From the NCBI RefSeq assembly GCF_011764425.1, contig NZ_BLPF01000003.1, positions 186,001-250,000 on the forward strand: a DNA stretch of 64,000 bases. The letters run 5' to 3'. The notes below the pieces were generated by a model. The model searched no databases. It was not told the origin of the DNA and worked only from the letters and a program-made list of their open reading frames with translations. Below, one piece after another: positions 1 through 8,262 of this stretch; position 1 is the stretch's first letter; each line of letters begins with the position of its first letter. Origin of the DNA: Phytohabitans houttuyneae (GTDB taxonomy: Bacteria; Actinomycetota; Actinomycetes; Mycobacteriales; Micromonosporaceae). Both the position numbers and the translations under genes were made by a program.

Positions 1-266
1 AACCGCTCCGCCTCCGTCCGCAGGTGCTCGCGGATGAGCCCGACCTGGCCGCTGTCGGTCGGGTCGTCCGCCACCACGGTCTGCACGCCGCCGTCGGCCG
101 TCTTGGCGAAGTGGTGGGTGGTGCGCTCCAGGTCGAACGGCATCACCGACGCGCCGCGGCTGGCCACCTCCGCCTGCCGGTCCGGGCGCGCCGGCGCGGC
201 GTCACCGCAGCCCGCGGCCAGAGCCGTCGCCGCGGCGAGCGCCGCCAGCCTCCTCCGAAGGTGCAT
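1..266 (-). CDS. Lipoprotein of unknown function, C-terminus beyond window
   Basis: The ATG at 266 follows a clear GGAGG ribosome site and opens a reading frame that runs off the left edge. The protein starts with a basic stretch, a short hydrophobic segment and a lipobox ending LAAGC, so it should be exported and lipid-anchored. The mature part contains MPFDLERTTHHFAKTADGGV and a VVADDPTD stretch, a pattern I recall from small actinobacterial lipoproteins of unknown function. It overlaps the end of the upstream MarR gene by 65 bases, so the two are probably co-transcribed. Only about 88 residues are visible. Confidence 0.75.
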   Translation of the reverse strand, partial: MHLRRRLAALAAATALAAGCGDAAPARPDRQAEVASRGASVMPFDLERTTHHFAKTADGGVQTVVADDPTDSGQVGLIREHLRTEAER

Positions 267-678
267 CGGCTGCCTCCGCCAATATCTCGAGCGCCGCGAC
301 GACCGCCGCGCGCTGGTCGTGGGGGACGCGGGCCAGCAACGCCGCGAGCCGGTCGCGGCGGGCCTCGGCCTGCCGTGCGGCGGCCGTGACGCCCGCGTCC
401 GTCAGCTCCAGCAGCACGCCGCGCCCGTCGTCGCCGGCGGCGTGGCGGCGCACCCAGCCGCGGCCCACGAGGTTGGTGACGAGGCGGCTCACGCTGCTTT
501 TCTCCAGCCGCAGCCGGCGGGCCAGCTCCACCTGCCGCAGGCGCCCGTCTCGGGCGAGCTCGGCCATCGCGTACGCCTCGGAGACCGGCAGCGGCTGCCC
601 GCACGGGGTGCGGTCGGGCTGGTGAAGGCCGAAGTTGCGCACGAAGCGCATGAGCGCGTCCTGCGCCTCCTCCGACAT
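202..678 (-). CDS. MarR family transcriptional regulator
   Basis: About 158 residues, the usual MarR length. The winged helix is clear in the middle (RQVELARRLRLEKSSVSRLV as recognition region, then a GWVRRHAAGDDGRG wing). MarR proteins are dimeric repressors whose DNA binding is relieved by small ligands. I start at the ATG at 678 (MSEEAQDALMRF); an in-frame ATG at 714 would add 12 residues that do not look like the family. The lipoprotein gene that overlaps its 3' end is the likely co-transcribed neighbour and perhaps a target. The effector is unknown. Confidence 0.9.
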   Translation of the reverse strand: MSEEAQDALMRFVRNFGLHQPDRTPCGQPLPVSEAYAMAELARDGRLRQVELARRLRLEKSSVSRLVTNLVGRGWVRRHAAGDDGRGVLLELTDAGVTAAARQAEARRDRLAALLARVPHDQRAAVVAALEILAEAADAPSEEAGGARRGDGSGRGLR

Positions 679-722
679 GGTTCGACCGTACAACCAGATG
701 GTTCGGCTATGCAACTATCGGC

Positions 723-1368
723 GTCCTTTTCCGGCCGCGTGCGGGAGGCACTGGCGGCCGCGGTGGCGCGGCGCGGGTGGTGCTGCTGGCGGCGGTACCG
801 CTGGCGGTGATACGCCGCACTGCACGGCATGGAGGAGGCGTACGCCGGCTGGAGCCGCTGGGGCTACCTGCTGTTCTTCCTGTACGGGTTCGCGCTCGCC
901 GCTGACGACCGCTTCCGGACCGCGATGCGCCGTGACGCGGTACCGGCGGCGGTGGTCGGCGTCCTGCTCCTTCTGGGCTCCGGCGCGGCGCTCGGCCTGG
1001 CCGGCGGCGAACCTTTCACCGACATGAACCCGCTCGCGATCCTCGCCCGCGTGCTCTTCGGCCTGGCCGGCTGGTGCTGGCTGGTCGCGATCCTCGGCCT
1101 GCTCGACCGCCGCCGTCCACGCCCGCCGCGACCCGGGCGCCCGCCGCGCCGCCTGGTCGCCTACCTGGCCGCGGCCGCGCTGCCCGTCTACATCCTGCAT
1201 CAGCCGATCCTTGTCGCGGTCGCGTACTTCGTGGTCCGCTGGCACGCCCCGATCCCGGTCAAGTACACGGCGATCGTGGTCATCTCCTTCGCGGTCATCT
1301 TCGCCGTCTACGACCTGGCCGTACGCCGCACCCGCGTGACCCGCTTCCTCTTCGGCATGCGCGACTGA
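723..1368 (+). pseudogene. Remnant of an acyltransferase 3 family membrane protein
   Basis: The C-terminal half of an acyltransferase-3 protein is recognisable: transmembrane helices, YLLFFLYGFALAADDRFR, and the last-helix motif LPVYILHQP. The conserved N-terminal part with the catalytic histidine is absent because the divergent MarR gene lies there. The segment RVVLLAAVPLAVIRR (about 774-818) is in another frame from the main part (829-1368), so the gene is both 5'-truncated and frameshifted. An ATG at 829 could still give a 179-residue membrane protein, but it would lack the active site. I regard it as a decayed gene. Confidence 0.7.
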
Positions 1369-1391
1369 GTGGCCTCTACTGTGGAGCCGTG

Positions 1392-1922
1392 GTGACGCAA
1401 GTGATCGTGTTGAACGGCGGGTCGAGCTCGGGCAAGTCCGGGATCGTCCGGTGCCTGCAGGCGGTGCTGCCGGATCCCTGGCTCGCGATCGGGGTCGACA
1501 CGCTCGTCGACGCGATGCCGGCGGCCATGCGGGCGTCGGACGCGGGAATCACGTTCGCCCCGGACGGTGGGGTGAGCGTCGGTCCGGCGTTCGGGGCGCT
1601 GCAGGCCGCGTGGATGGAGGGCGTCGCCGCGATGGTGCGGGCCGGCGCGCGGGTCATCGTCGACGACGTGTTCCTGGGCGGCGGGGGATCGCAGCAGCGG
1701 TGGCGCGGCCCGCTGGGCGGGCTCGGCGTGCTGTGGGTCGGCGTGCGCTGCGACCGCGAGGTGGCCGCCGGGCGTGAGGTCGCCCGGGGCGACCGGGTCC
1801 CCGGGATGGCGGCCGCGCAGGCGGAGCTGGTGCACCAGGGCGTGGCGTACGACCTGGAGGTCGACACGACGCACACCGAGTCGCTGGCGTGCGCGCGGGC
1901 CATCGCCGCCCACCTCGCCTGA
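1392..1922 (+). CDS. Chloramphenicol phosphotransferase-like P-loop kinase
   Basis: A 176-residue protein with an N-terminal Walker A motif ([10 protein letters not shown], residues 8-17) and an acidic residue in GVDTLVD (D36) at the position of the catalytic aspartate of chloramphenicol 3-O-phosphotransferases (CPT family). The size matches the family. GTG codons at 1389 and 1392 are both possible; 1392 has the better spacing from GGAG. CPT-like kinases are common in actinomycetes without any link to chloramphenicol, and nothing nearby suggests an antibiotic cluster. The true substrate is therefore unknown. Confidence 0.8.
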   Translation: MTQVIVLNGGSSSGKSGIVRCLQAVLPDPWLAIGVDTLVDAMPAAMRASDAGITFAPDGGVSVGPAFGALQAAWMEGVAAMVRAGARVIVDDVFLGGGGSQQRWRGPLGGLGVLWVGVRCDREVAAGREVARGDRVPGMAAAQAELVHQGVAYDLEVDTTHTESLACARAIAAHLA

Positions 1923-2092
1923 CGGCCCGGGCGCGAGCGCGGCGCGCTCTCCGCGCGAAAGCTGGACGGCGTGCGGCGCACCGCGATCCTCCGCGGCGGG
2001 TGAGCCCGCGCGGCGCGATGCCGGAAGCCGCCCGGGGCCGGGAGGATCCGTAATACGTTCGAGCCCGGCCGAACCCAACGCCGTGGGGGACG

Positions 2093-4426
2093 ATGGGCGC
2101 ACCGGAGGCGAACGACGAGGAACGCATGCTCGGGTCGACACCGGGCGTGCCGGCGCTCGGGCGGGGCCCGCTGCCGGGCGGCCGGCATTCGCGGCACGAG
2201 TACCACCACGCGGCCGCCGGTTGGGGTGCGGCGCGCAGCGTCGAGCGCGTGCTGGCCAGGGCCGGCGAGCCGGTCGAGGGGTTTCGCGCGCTGCTGGTGA
2301 TGAACCACGAGGACGGCGGGTTCGACTGCCCGGGCTGCGCGTGGCCGGACGACCCGAGCGGGCTGCGCCTGGACATCTGCGAAAACGGCATCAAGCACGT
2401 GTCGTGGGAGCTCACGCCGCCGCACGCGGACGCCGAGTTCTTCTCCAGCCACACCGTCAGCGAGCTGCGCGCGTGGACCGACCACCACCTGGAGGCGGTG
2501 GGGCGGCTGGCCGAGCCGATGAGCTACGACCCGGACACCGACATGTACCGGCCGATCTCCTGGGACGACGCGTTCGCGCTGGTGGGAGAGGCGCTCCGCG
2601 GGCTCGACGATCCCAACCGGGCGGCGTTCTACACGTCCGGGCGGTTGAGCAACGAGGCCACGTTCCTGTACCAGCTGTGGGTCCGCGAGTTCGGCACCAA
2701 CAACCTGCCGGACTGCTCCAACATGTGCCACGAGGCCAGCGGCCGCGCGCTCACGCCCGCCATCGGCAGCGGCAAGGGCACTGTTGACCTCAACGACTGG
2801 GAGCAGGCCGACGCGATCTGGCTCATGGGCGACAACGCCGCCTCCAACGCGCCCCGCATGCTGACCTGGCTCGCCGAGGCCGACCGCCGCGGCGCGCAGC
2901 TGGTGCACATCAACCCGCTCATCGAGGCGGCGTCGCGGCGGACGATCGTGCCGCACGAGTACGCGGACATGGCCACGTTCCGCACCACCCGCATCGGCAC
3001 CATGAACGTGCAGGTGCGCATCGGCGGCGACCTCGCCCTGCTGCGCGGCGTGGCGAAGGCGCTCTTCGAAACGCCCGAGGCGCTCGACCAGGACTTCATC
3101 GACCGCTACACGCACGGGTTCGAGGAGTACCGGGAGCTGGTGGAAGCCACGCCGTGGGCGGACCTGGTGCGCGACAGCGGCGTCGACGAGGCGGGGATCC
3201 GCGCGCTCGCCGAGTCGTACCGCCGGTCCGAGCGGCTCATCATCGCCTGGTGCCTCGGGCTCACCCAGCACGAGCACGGCATGGACACCGTGCGCGAGAT
3301 CGTCAACGTGCTCCTCCTGCGCGGCAACATCGGCCGCGAGGGCGCCGGACCCTGCCCGGTCCGCGGCCACAGCAACGTGCAGGGCAACCGCACCTGCGGC
3401 GTCAACCACCGCCCGGACAAGGCGTTTCTCGACCGCCTCGCCGAGGTGTGCGGCATCGACCCGCCGCGCGCGCACGGCCTCGGTGTCGTCGAGACGGTGG
3501 AGGCGATGCGCCGCGGCGACGTACGGGTGTTCGTCTCGCTGGGTGGCAACTTCGCGCTCGCCGCGCCCGACCTCGTCGCCACCGCGGAGGCGCTGCGCGG
3601 CTGCGACCTGACGGTGCAGGTGAGCACCAAGCTCAACCGCAGCCACCTCGTGCACGGCAAGCGCGCGCTGATCCTGCCCTGCCTCGCCCGCAGCGACACC
3701 GACGTCCAGGCCAGCGGCCCGCAGGGCGTCACGGTCGAGGACGCGATGTCGATGGTGCACATCTCGTACGGGATGAAGGCCCCGCCGTCGCGGCACCTGC
3801 GTTCGGAGTGCGCGATCCTGTCCGGCATGGCGCGCGCGACGCTGCCGGACAGCCGTACCCCGTGGCAGTCCTATGTGGACGACTACGACCGCATCCGCGA
3901 CACCATGTCGCGCGTGCTCGACGGCTTCGAGGACTTCAACCGCCGGGCCCGCCACCCGCACGGCTTCCGCATCCGGCAGCTCGCCCGCGAACGCGTCTTC
4001 CAGACCGCGTCCGGGCGCGCCGAGTTTTCGCACGCGCCGCTGCCGGACGACGTCGACCCCGGCGCGGGCCGGCTGCTGCTGGCGACCGTGCGGTCACACG
4101 ACCAGTTCAACACCACGATCTACAGCAACGACGACCGGTACCGCGGGCTCAAGGGCCTGCGCACCGTCGTGTTCATGAACGACGACGACATGCGCGAGCG
4201 GGGCATCGGCGAGTTCGACCTGGTCGACGTGACGAGCTTCGCCAGGGACGGCACGACCCGCCGGGTGTACGGCTACCGCGCCGTCCGGTACGAGATCGCG
4301 CGCGGCTGCGCGGCCGGGTACATGCCCGAGCTGAACGTGCTGTGCGGGCTCGCCGACCGCAGCGCCGACAGCGGCCAGCCGGTGACCAAGCACCTCGTCG
4401 TCGAGGTGACCCGAGCGGGGAGATAG
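2093..4426 (+). CDS. FdhF/YdeP family molybdopterin-dependent oxidoreductase
   Basis: 777 residues, matching the YdeP/FdhF-alpha type of molybdopterin oxidoreductase. The N-terminus has only a CPGC pair (C79, C82), typical of this branch and unlike the four-cysteine Fe4S4 motif of classical formate dehydrogenases. Other family marks are YTSGRLSNEA, LPDCSNMCHEAS, the GPCPVRGHSNVQGNRT stretch and a C-terminal molydopterin-dinucleotide-binding domain (DQFNTTIYSNDDRYRGL). E. coli YdeP is linked to acid resistance, but the substrate of the family is not established. No FdhD or cofactor gene is adjacent. An SDR gene follows after only six bases, suggesting one operon. Confidence 0.92.
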   Translation: MGAPEANDEERMLGSTPGVPALGRGPLPGGRHSRHEYHHAAAGWGAARSVERVLARAGEPVEGFRALLVMNHEDGGFDCPGCAWPDDPSGLRLDICENGIKHVSWELTPPHADAEFFSSHTVSELRAWTDHHLEAVGRLAEPMSYDPDTDMYRPISWDDAFALVGEALRGLDDPNRAAFYTSGRLSNEATFLYQLWVREFGTNNLPDCSNMCHEASGRALTPAIGSGKGTVDLNDWEQADAIWLMGDNAASNAPRMLTWLAEADRRGAQLVHINPLIEAASRRTIVPHEYADMATFRTTRIGTMNVQVRIGGDLALLRGVAKALFETPEALDQDFIDRYTHGFEEYRELVEATPWADLVRDSGVDEAGIRALAESYRRSERLIIAWCLGLTQHEHGMDTVREIVNVLLLRGNIGREGAGPCPVRGHSNVQGNRTCGVNHRPDKAFLDRLAEVCGIDPPRAHGLGVVETVEAMRRGDVRVFVSLGGNFALAAPDLVATAEALRGCDLTVQVSTKLNRSHLVHGKRALILPCLARSDTDVQASGPQGVTVEDAMSMVHISYGMKAPPSRHLRSECAILSGMARATLPDSRTPWQSYVDDYDRIRDTMSRVLDGFEDFNRRARHPHGFRIRQLARERVFQTASGRAEFSHAPLPDDVDPGAGRLLLATVRSHDQFNTTIYSNDDRYRGLKGLRTVVFMNDDDMRERGIGEFDLVDVTSFARDGTTRRVYGYRAVRYEIARGCAAGYMPELNVLCGLADRSADSGQPVTKHLVVEVTRAGR

Positions 4427-4432
4427 CCACGC

Positions 4433-5206
4433 ATGGCACGGATCCTGATCACCGGTGCCGGCAGCGGGCTCGGGCGCGGCGCCGCGCTCGGACTGGCCCG
4501 CGCCGGCCACGACGTCGTCGCCGGCGCCGAGGTGTGGTCGCAGGTACGCGACCTGCGCGCCGAGGCGTGGCGCCAGCACGCGGCACTGGAGGTCACCAAG
4601 CTCGACGTGACCGACGGGCTCGACCGGGCACACGCCGCCGAGCGCGACGTCGACATCCTCGTGCTCAACGCCGGCGTGCAGGAGGCCGGCTCGGTCGTGG
4701 AGATCCCGATGGCCCGCGTGCGCCGCTCCTTCGAGGTGAACGTCTTCGGCCACCTCGAGCTGGTCCGCGCCGTCGCCCCGCGCATGCTGGAGCGCGGCAG
4801 CGGCAAGATCGTGTGGGTCTCCTCGGCGGTCGGCATCCGCACCCGCCCGTGGGTGGGCGTCTACGCCGCGACCAAGCACGCCATCGAGGCCCTCGCCTGG
4901 GCGATGCGCGGCGAGCTGGGCCCGCGCGGCGTACGGGTCGCCACGATCAACCCGGGCCCCTACCACACCGGCTTCAACGACAGCGGCGTCGAGGCGATGT
5001 ACCAGTGGTGGCGCCCGGAGACCGCGCTGCTGGACCGGCCGGACTTCGGCGCGTACCTGGACAACCAGTACGACCCGGCGGAGATGATCGACACGATGGT
5101 CCGCGTCATCCCCGCCGACGACCACCCGTACCGGGTCGTGTGCCCGGACGTCAGCCTGCAGCAGGACAAGGACTTCGAGCAGGAGGTGTGGTCGGCGCGC
5201 GCCTGA
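4433..5206 (+). CDS. Short-chain dehydrogenase/reductase (SDR)
   Basis: 257 residues of a classical SDR. The nucleotide-binding TGAGSGLG motif is at the N-terminus, NAG sits in the middle (LVLNAGVQ), and the catalytic set S...Y-x3-K is in WVSSAVG and YAATKHA. The cofactor and alcohol/ketone substrate cannot be read from sequence. The gene starts six bases after the molybdopterin oxidoreductase and ends just before the convergent antiporter gene, so it is most likely the second gene of that operon. Confidence 0.9.
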   Translation: MARILITGAGSGLGRGAALGLARAGHDVVAGAEVWSQVRDLRAEAWRQHAALEVTKLDVTDGLDRAHAAERDVDILVLNAGVQEAGSVVEIPMARVRRSFEVNVFGHLELVRAVAPRMLERGSGKIVWVSSAVGIRTRPWVGVYAATKHAIEALAWAMRGELGPRGVRVATINPGPYHTGFNDSGVEAMYQWWRPETALLDRPDFGAYLDNQYDPAEMIDTMVRVIPADDHPYRVVCPDVSLQQDKDFEQEVWSARA

Positions 5207-5226
5207 CCTGCGGGCCCGCGGCCGGC

Positions 5227-6318
5227 TCAGGGGTTGATGGCCAGGAAGATGAACGCCGCCATCAGCACCAGGTGTACGCCGCCCTGCAGCCGGGTCGCCC
5301 GTCCGGGCACCACCGTGAGCACGCCGACGACGACGGTCAGCGCGAGCAGCACCATCTGGGTGGCGCCGAGGCCGAGCACCAGTGGCCCGTCCAGCCAGAT
5401 CGTCGCCACCGCGATCGTCGGGATGGTGAGCCCGATGCTGGCCATCGCGGACCCCAGCGCCAGGTTGAGGCTGATCTGGATCTGGTTGCGCTGCGCGGCC
5501 CGTACCGCGGCGATGGTCTCCGGCAGCAGCACCAGCAGCGCGATGACCACGCCGACGAACGCGTGCGGCAGCCCGATCGCGGCCAGGCCGTCCTCGATGG
5601 ACTTGGACTCCACCTTGGCCAGGCCGACCACGCCGACCAGCGCCACGAGCAGCAGCGCCGCACTGGCCGCGGCCTTGCGGGCGGACGGGGGAGCGGCGTG
5701 CGCGTCCGGCCGGGTGGCCTCGTCCTCCACCGGCAGGAAGAAGTCGCGGTGGCGCACGGTCTGCGTGAAGACGAACAGGCCGTACAGCAGCAGGGAGACG
5801 ATCGCGGCGAACGTGAGCTGTGCGGTGGAGAACTCCGGCCCCGCCTCGCTCGTGGTGAACGTCGGCAGCACCAGGCACATCGTCGCGAGCGTCGCCACGG
5901 TGGCAAGCGCCGCGCCGGTGCCTTCGGCGTTGAAGACGGCCAGCCCTGACTTGATGGCGCCGACGAGCAGGCAGAGGCCGAGGATGCCGTTCACCGTGAT
6001 CATCACGGCGGCGAAGACGGTGTCGCGGGCGAGCGACGCCGTCTCGGGCCCACCGGAGATCATGAGCGTGACGATCAGGCCGACCTCGATGACGGTCACC
6101 GCGACCGCGAGCACCAGCGAGCCGAACGGCTCACCGACCCGGTGCGCGACGACCTCGGCGTGGTGCACGGCGGCGAGCACCGCGCCGGCGAGGGCGATCG
6201 CGATGACCACGGCGAGGAACACGCCCGGGTGGCGCCCCCACACGGCGGCCAGCAGCACCGCCGCGGCAAGCGGCACCGACGTGGTCCACGAGCGCAGCCG
6301 GGATAGCAGGCGCGTCAC
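5227..6318 (-). CDS. Calcium/proton antiporter of the ChaA/CaCA type
   Basis: 363 residues with about ten transmembrane helices in two homologous halves. Each half holds the acidic cation-exchange motif: EPFGSLVLAVAVTVIEVGLI in the first and LLVLLPETIAAVRAAQ in the second, as in ChaA-like Ca2+(Na+)/H+ antiporters. I start at the GTG at 6318, which overlaps the stop of soxR in a GTGA arrangement; a longer reading from 6432 would place a proline/arginine-rich tail before the first helix. Co-transcription with SoxR suggests control by redox-active compounds, an unusual pairing. Confidence 0.85.
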   Translation of the reverse strand: MTRLLSRLRSWTTSVPLAAAVLLAAVWGRHPGVFLAVVIAIALAGAVLAAVHHAEVVAHRVGEPFGSLVLAVAVTVIEVGLIVTLMISGGPETASLARDTVFAAVMITVNGILGLCLLVGAIKSGLAVFNAEGTGAALATVATLATMCLVLPTFTTSEAGPEFSTAQLTFAAIVSLLLYGLFVFTQTVRHRDFFLPVEDEATRPDAHAAPPSARKAAASAALLLVALVGVVGLAKVESKSIEDGLAAIGLPHAFVGVVIALLVLLPETIAAVRAAQRNQIQISLNLALGSAMASIGLTIPTIAVATIWLDGPLVLGLGATQMVLLALTVVVGVLTVVPGRATRLQGGVHLVLMAAFIFLAINP

Positions 6319-6809
6319 TGGAGCACGTCCAGCTCGCGCCGCTGGCGTACCGGGCGGTGGGCGGACGGGCCCAGCCGGCGCGGACCGGGCCCTTGCGCGC
6401 CCAGCTCGTCCTCGGGGTTGAGCAGCTGGCACACGGTCAGCGACAGGCAGCCGCAGCCGATGCAGCCGGTCAGCTCCCGCTCCAGCTGCTCGATCTCGCG
6501 CTTGCGCTCCTCCAGCTGCGTGTGCCAGCGCCGGGAGACCCGCTGCCAGTCGCGGACGGTGGGGACCGTGTCCATCGGCAGCGTGGCGAAGACCTCGCGC
6601 ACGCCGGCCAGGCCGATCCCGAGCCGTTTGGCGACGAGGATCAGCGAGATCCGCCGGAGCATGTGCCGCGGGTACCGCCGCTGGTTTCCCGAGGTGCGGT
6701 GGGCGGCGATGAGGCCCATCTGCTCGTAGTAGTGCAGCGCGGACGCGGCGACACCGGTGCGGCGCACCACATCGCCGATCGTGAGCGCGTCGTCGGGCTC
6801 CTTGGACAC
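6315..6809 (-). CDS. soxR: SoxR, redox-sensing MerR-family regulator
   Basis: 164 residues. The N-terminal MerR winged helix is evident (LTIGDVVRRTGVAASALHYY), followed by a dimerisation helix and the SoxR-specific [2Fe-2S] cysteine cluster CIGCGCLSLTVC (Cx2CxCx5C). Cluster oxidation by redox-cycling compounds or oxidants turns SoxR into an activator. The C-terminal tail of about 35 residues after the cluster is longer than in E. coli. The gene overlaps the antiporter gene by 4 bases. A SoxR box lies 25 bases upstream of its ATG, shared with a divergent surface-protein gene. Confidence 0.95.
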   Translation of the reverse strand: MSKEPDDALTIGDVVRRTGVAASALHYYEQMGLIAAHRTSGNQRRYPRHMLRRISLILVAKRLGIGLAGVREVFATLPMDTVPTVRDWQRVSRRWHTQLEERKREIEQLERELTGCIGCGCLSLTVCQLLNPEDELGAQGPGPRRLGPSAHRPVRQRRELDVLQ

Positions 6810-6833
6810 GTTGATCGACGATACCAGCGTGAT

Positions 6834-6849
6834 CTCAAGTTTCCTTGAG
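6834..6849. promoter_or_regulatory. SoxR box
   Basis: CTCAAGTTTCCTTGAG is a 6+6 inverted repeat with a 4-base centre, identical in its arms to the known SoxR recognition sequence. It lies between soxR (ATG at 6809) and the divergent AbfB-domain gene (start about 6905-6926), so one site can serve both directions. Confidence 0.88.
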
Positions 6850-6925
6850 CTTCCCGCAGATCAGGGGCTGGTACCGGCGGCGCGGTGGTGACAGAGTAGG
6901 CCGGATGTTCGGGGAGATCACTCCG

Positions 6926-7669
6926 ATGAGGACGGCGGTGCGGCGGCACGGCCGGGTCCTGTCGTGGCAGTCGCGCACCGCGCTGGTGGCGGTGGCCATG
7001 GTCGGGCTCGTGGCGCTCGGCAGCGCCGTCACGCGCGGCGGTGACCAGCCGCCGGCCGCGCGCGGCGGTGCGCCGCCCGCGCCGCTGGACTGGTCGTCGG
7101 CCGTCACGCCGGACCCGCCGCGCACGTCCGCGGCGAGCCCGCAGCCCGAGCCCTCGGCCACCACGCCCGCGCAGCGGAAGACCCCGGCGAGCCCGTCACC
7201 GAGGGTCCCGAGCGCGACGCCGAGCCCCGCCGGTCCGGCGCTGGCCCCGGGCGCCCGGATCGGGCTGGAGCCGGTCACCCATCCCGGTTACCGGGTGCGG
7301 CACCGGGACTTCCTCGGCCGGATCGACCCGGTCGGCGCGAGCAGTCCGGCGGTGGACAAGGCGGACGCGACGTTCACCGTGCGGGCCGGCCTCGCCGACC
7401 GGCGCTGCGTGTCCCTGGAGGCGGTCAACTACCCGGGCTTCTACCTGCGGCACCAGGACTTCGCCATCCACCTGCACCGGCGCGACCCGAGCGCGATCTT
7501 CGCGGCGGACGCCACGTTCTGCCCGCGACCCGGCGCGGGCGGGCGGGACATCTCGCTGCGGTCGTACAACTACCCGGACCGCCACCTGTACCACCAGCGG
7601 TCCCGGCTCTTCATCGCGACCTCCGGCGACGGCGCGGCGATGACGTTCGCGGTCAGGACCCCGTGGTGA
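6926..7669 (+). CDS. Membrane-anchored AbfB-domain (CBM42-like) protein
   Basis: About 247 residues. A basic N-terminus and one hydrophobic segment (ALVAVAMVGLVALGSAV) anchor the protein. A roughly 70-residue Pro/Ser/Thr-rich stalk follows, then an AbfB-like beta-trefoil repeat domain marked by HPGYRVRHRDFLGRI, NYPGFYLRHQDFAIHL and NYPDRHLYHQRS. AbfB domains bind arabinofuranose side chains of polysaccharides, and no catalytic domain is present. The ATG at 6926 has GGGGAG upstream; an ATG at 6905 is also possible. It lies opposite soxR across the SoxR box and its 3' end overlaps the next convergent gene by 17 bases. Confidence 0.75.
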   Translation: MRTAVRRHGRVLSWQSRTALVAVAMVGLVALGSAVTRGGDQPPAARGGAPPAPLDWSSAVTPDPPRTSAASPQPEPSATTPAQRKTPASPSPRVPSATPSPAGPALAPGARIGLEPVTHPGYRVRHRDFLGRIDPVGASSPAVDKADATFTVRAGLADRRCVSLEAVNYPGFYLRHQDFAIHLHRRDPSAIFAADATFCPRPGAGGRDISLRSYNYPDRHLYHQRSRLFIATSGDGAAMTFAVRTPW

Positions 7670-8207
7670 GCGTGCAGCCGCGGCCGTTGACCGAGCAGGC
7701 GGTCAGGGTGGGCACCGGCCCGTCGCGGTCGAAGTGGAAGCGCAGCGGTGCCGCCTTGCCCGCCGCCACCGGCGCCGCGCCGGTGAAGGTGAACGTGTCG
7801 CCGGACCGGGCCAGCTCCGGCTTGGGTGCGCCCTCGACCCAGAAGGCGCGCAGCGTGTCCGTCGAGGAGAAGCGCAGCCGGACGGTCCAGGTCCGCGACC
7901 GGCTCGCGGCGTTGGCCACCCGCACCTCGCCGATGAACGAGTCGCGGTACGTGTCGATCACCCGGTAGCGGCCGGTGACCTCCGGCGGCGGCGCGGTCCG
8001 GCGCGGCGGTGCGGGTGCCGTCGACGGCGGGGCCGGCCCGGCCAGAAACGGCGGCGTGGCGGCCGGCGGCGGCGGGACCGGTGCCACGTCCCGCCGCGGC
8101 TCCGGTGGCCGCAGGCTGACCAGTGCGAAGACCAGCAGCCCGAGCAAGAGCGCCACCGCGGCGTAGGTGGGCAGCCACGGCAGCAGGCGTCCAGGTCGCA
8201 GGTGCAT
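7653..8207 (-). CDS. Membrane-anchored protein with CBM2-like cellulose-binding domain
   Basis: 184 residues with a short cytoplasmic tail, one transmembrane helix (AAVALLLGLLVFALVSL), a proline-rich stalk and a C-terminal domain of about 95 residues. That domain resembles CBM2 (GEVRVANAASRSRTWTVRLR, then a conserved cysteine pair near the end). CBM2 modules bind cellulose or chitin. No catalytic domain is attached. It is convergent with, and overlaps, the AbfB-domain gene, so both may display carbohydrate-binding modules on the cell surface. Confidence 0.6.
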   Translation of the reverse strand: MHLRPGRLLPWLPTYAAVALLLGLLVFALVSLRPPEPRRDVAPVPPPPAATPPFLAGPAPPSTAPAPPRRTAPPPEVTGRYRVIDTYRDSFIGEVRVANAASRSRTWTVRLRFSSTDTLRAFWVEGAPKPELARSGDTFTFTGAAPVAAGKAAPLRFHFDRDGPVPTLTACSVNGRGCTLTTGS

Positions 8208-8262
8208 GGCCGCTCCCAGCGTCGCTCCTACCCCTTGGGTACGGAGCGGGCGGCCGGTCGGA

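Noticed and set aside
1392-1922. Evidence for chloramphenicol resistance or production
   Set aside because: CPT-like kinases are widespread without that role and no biosynthetic genes are near.
1376-4033. An 885-residue minus-strand open frame
   Set aside because: It is antisense to the kinase and the molybdopterin oxidoreductase, whose motifs are unmistakable.
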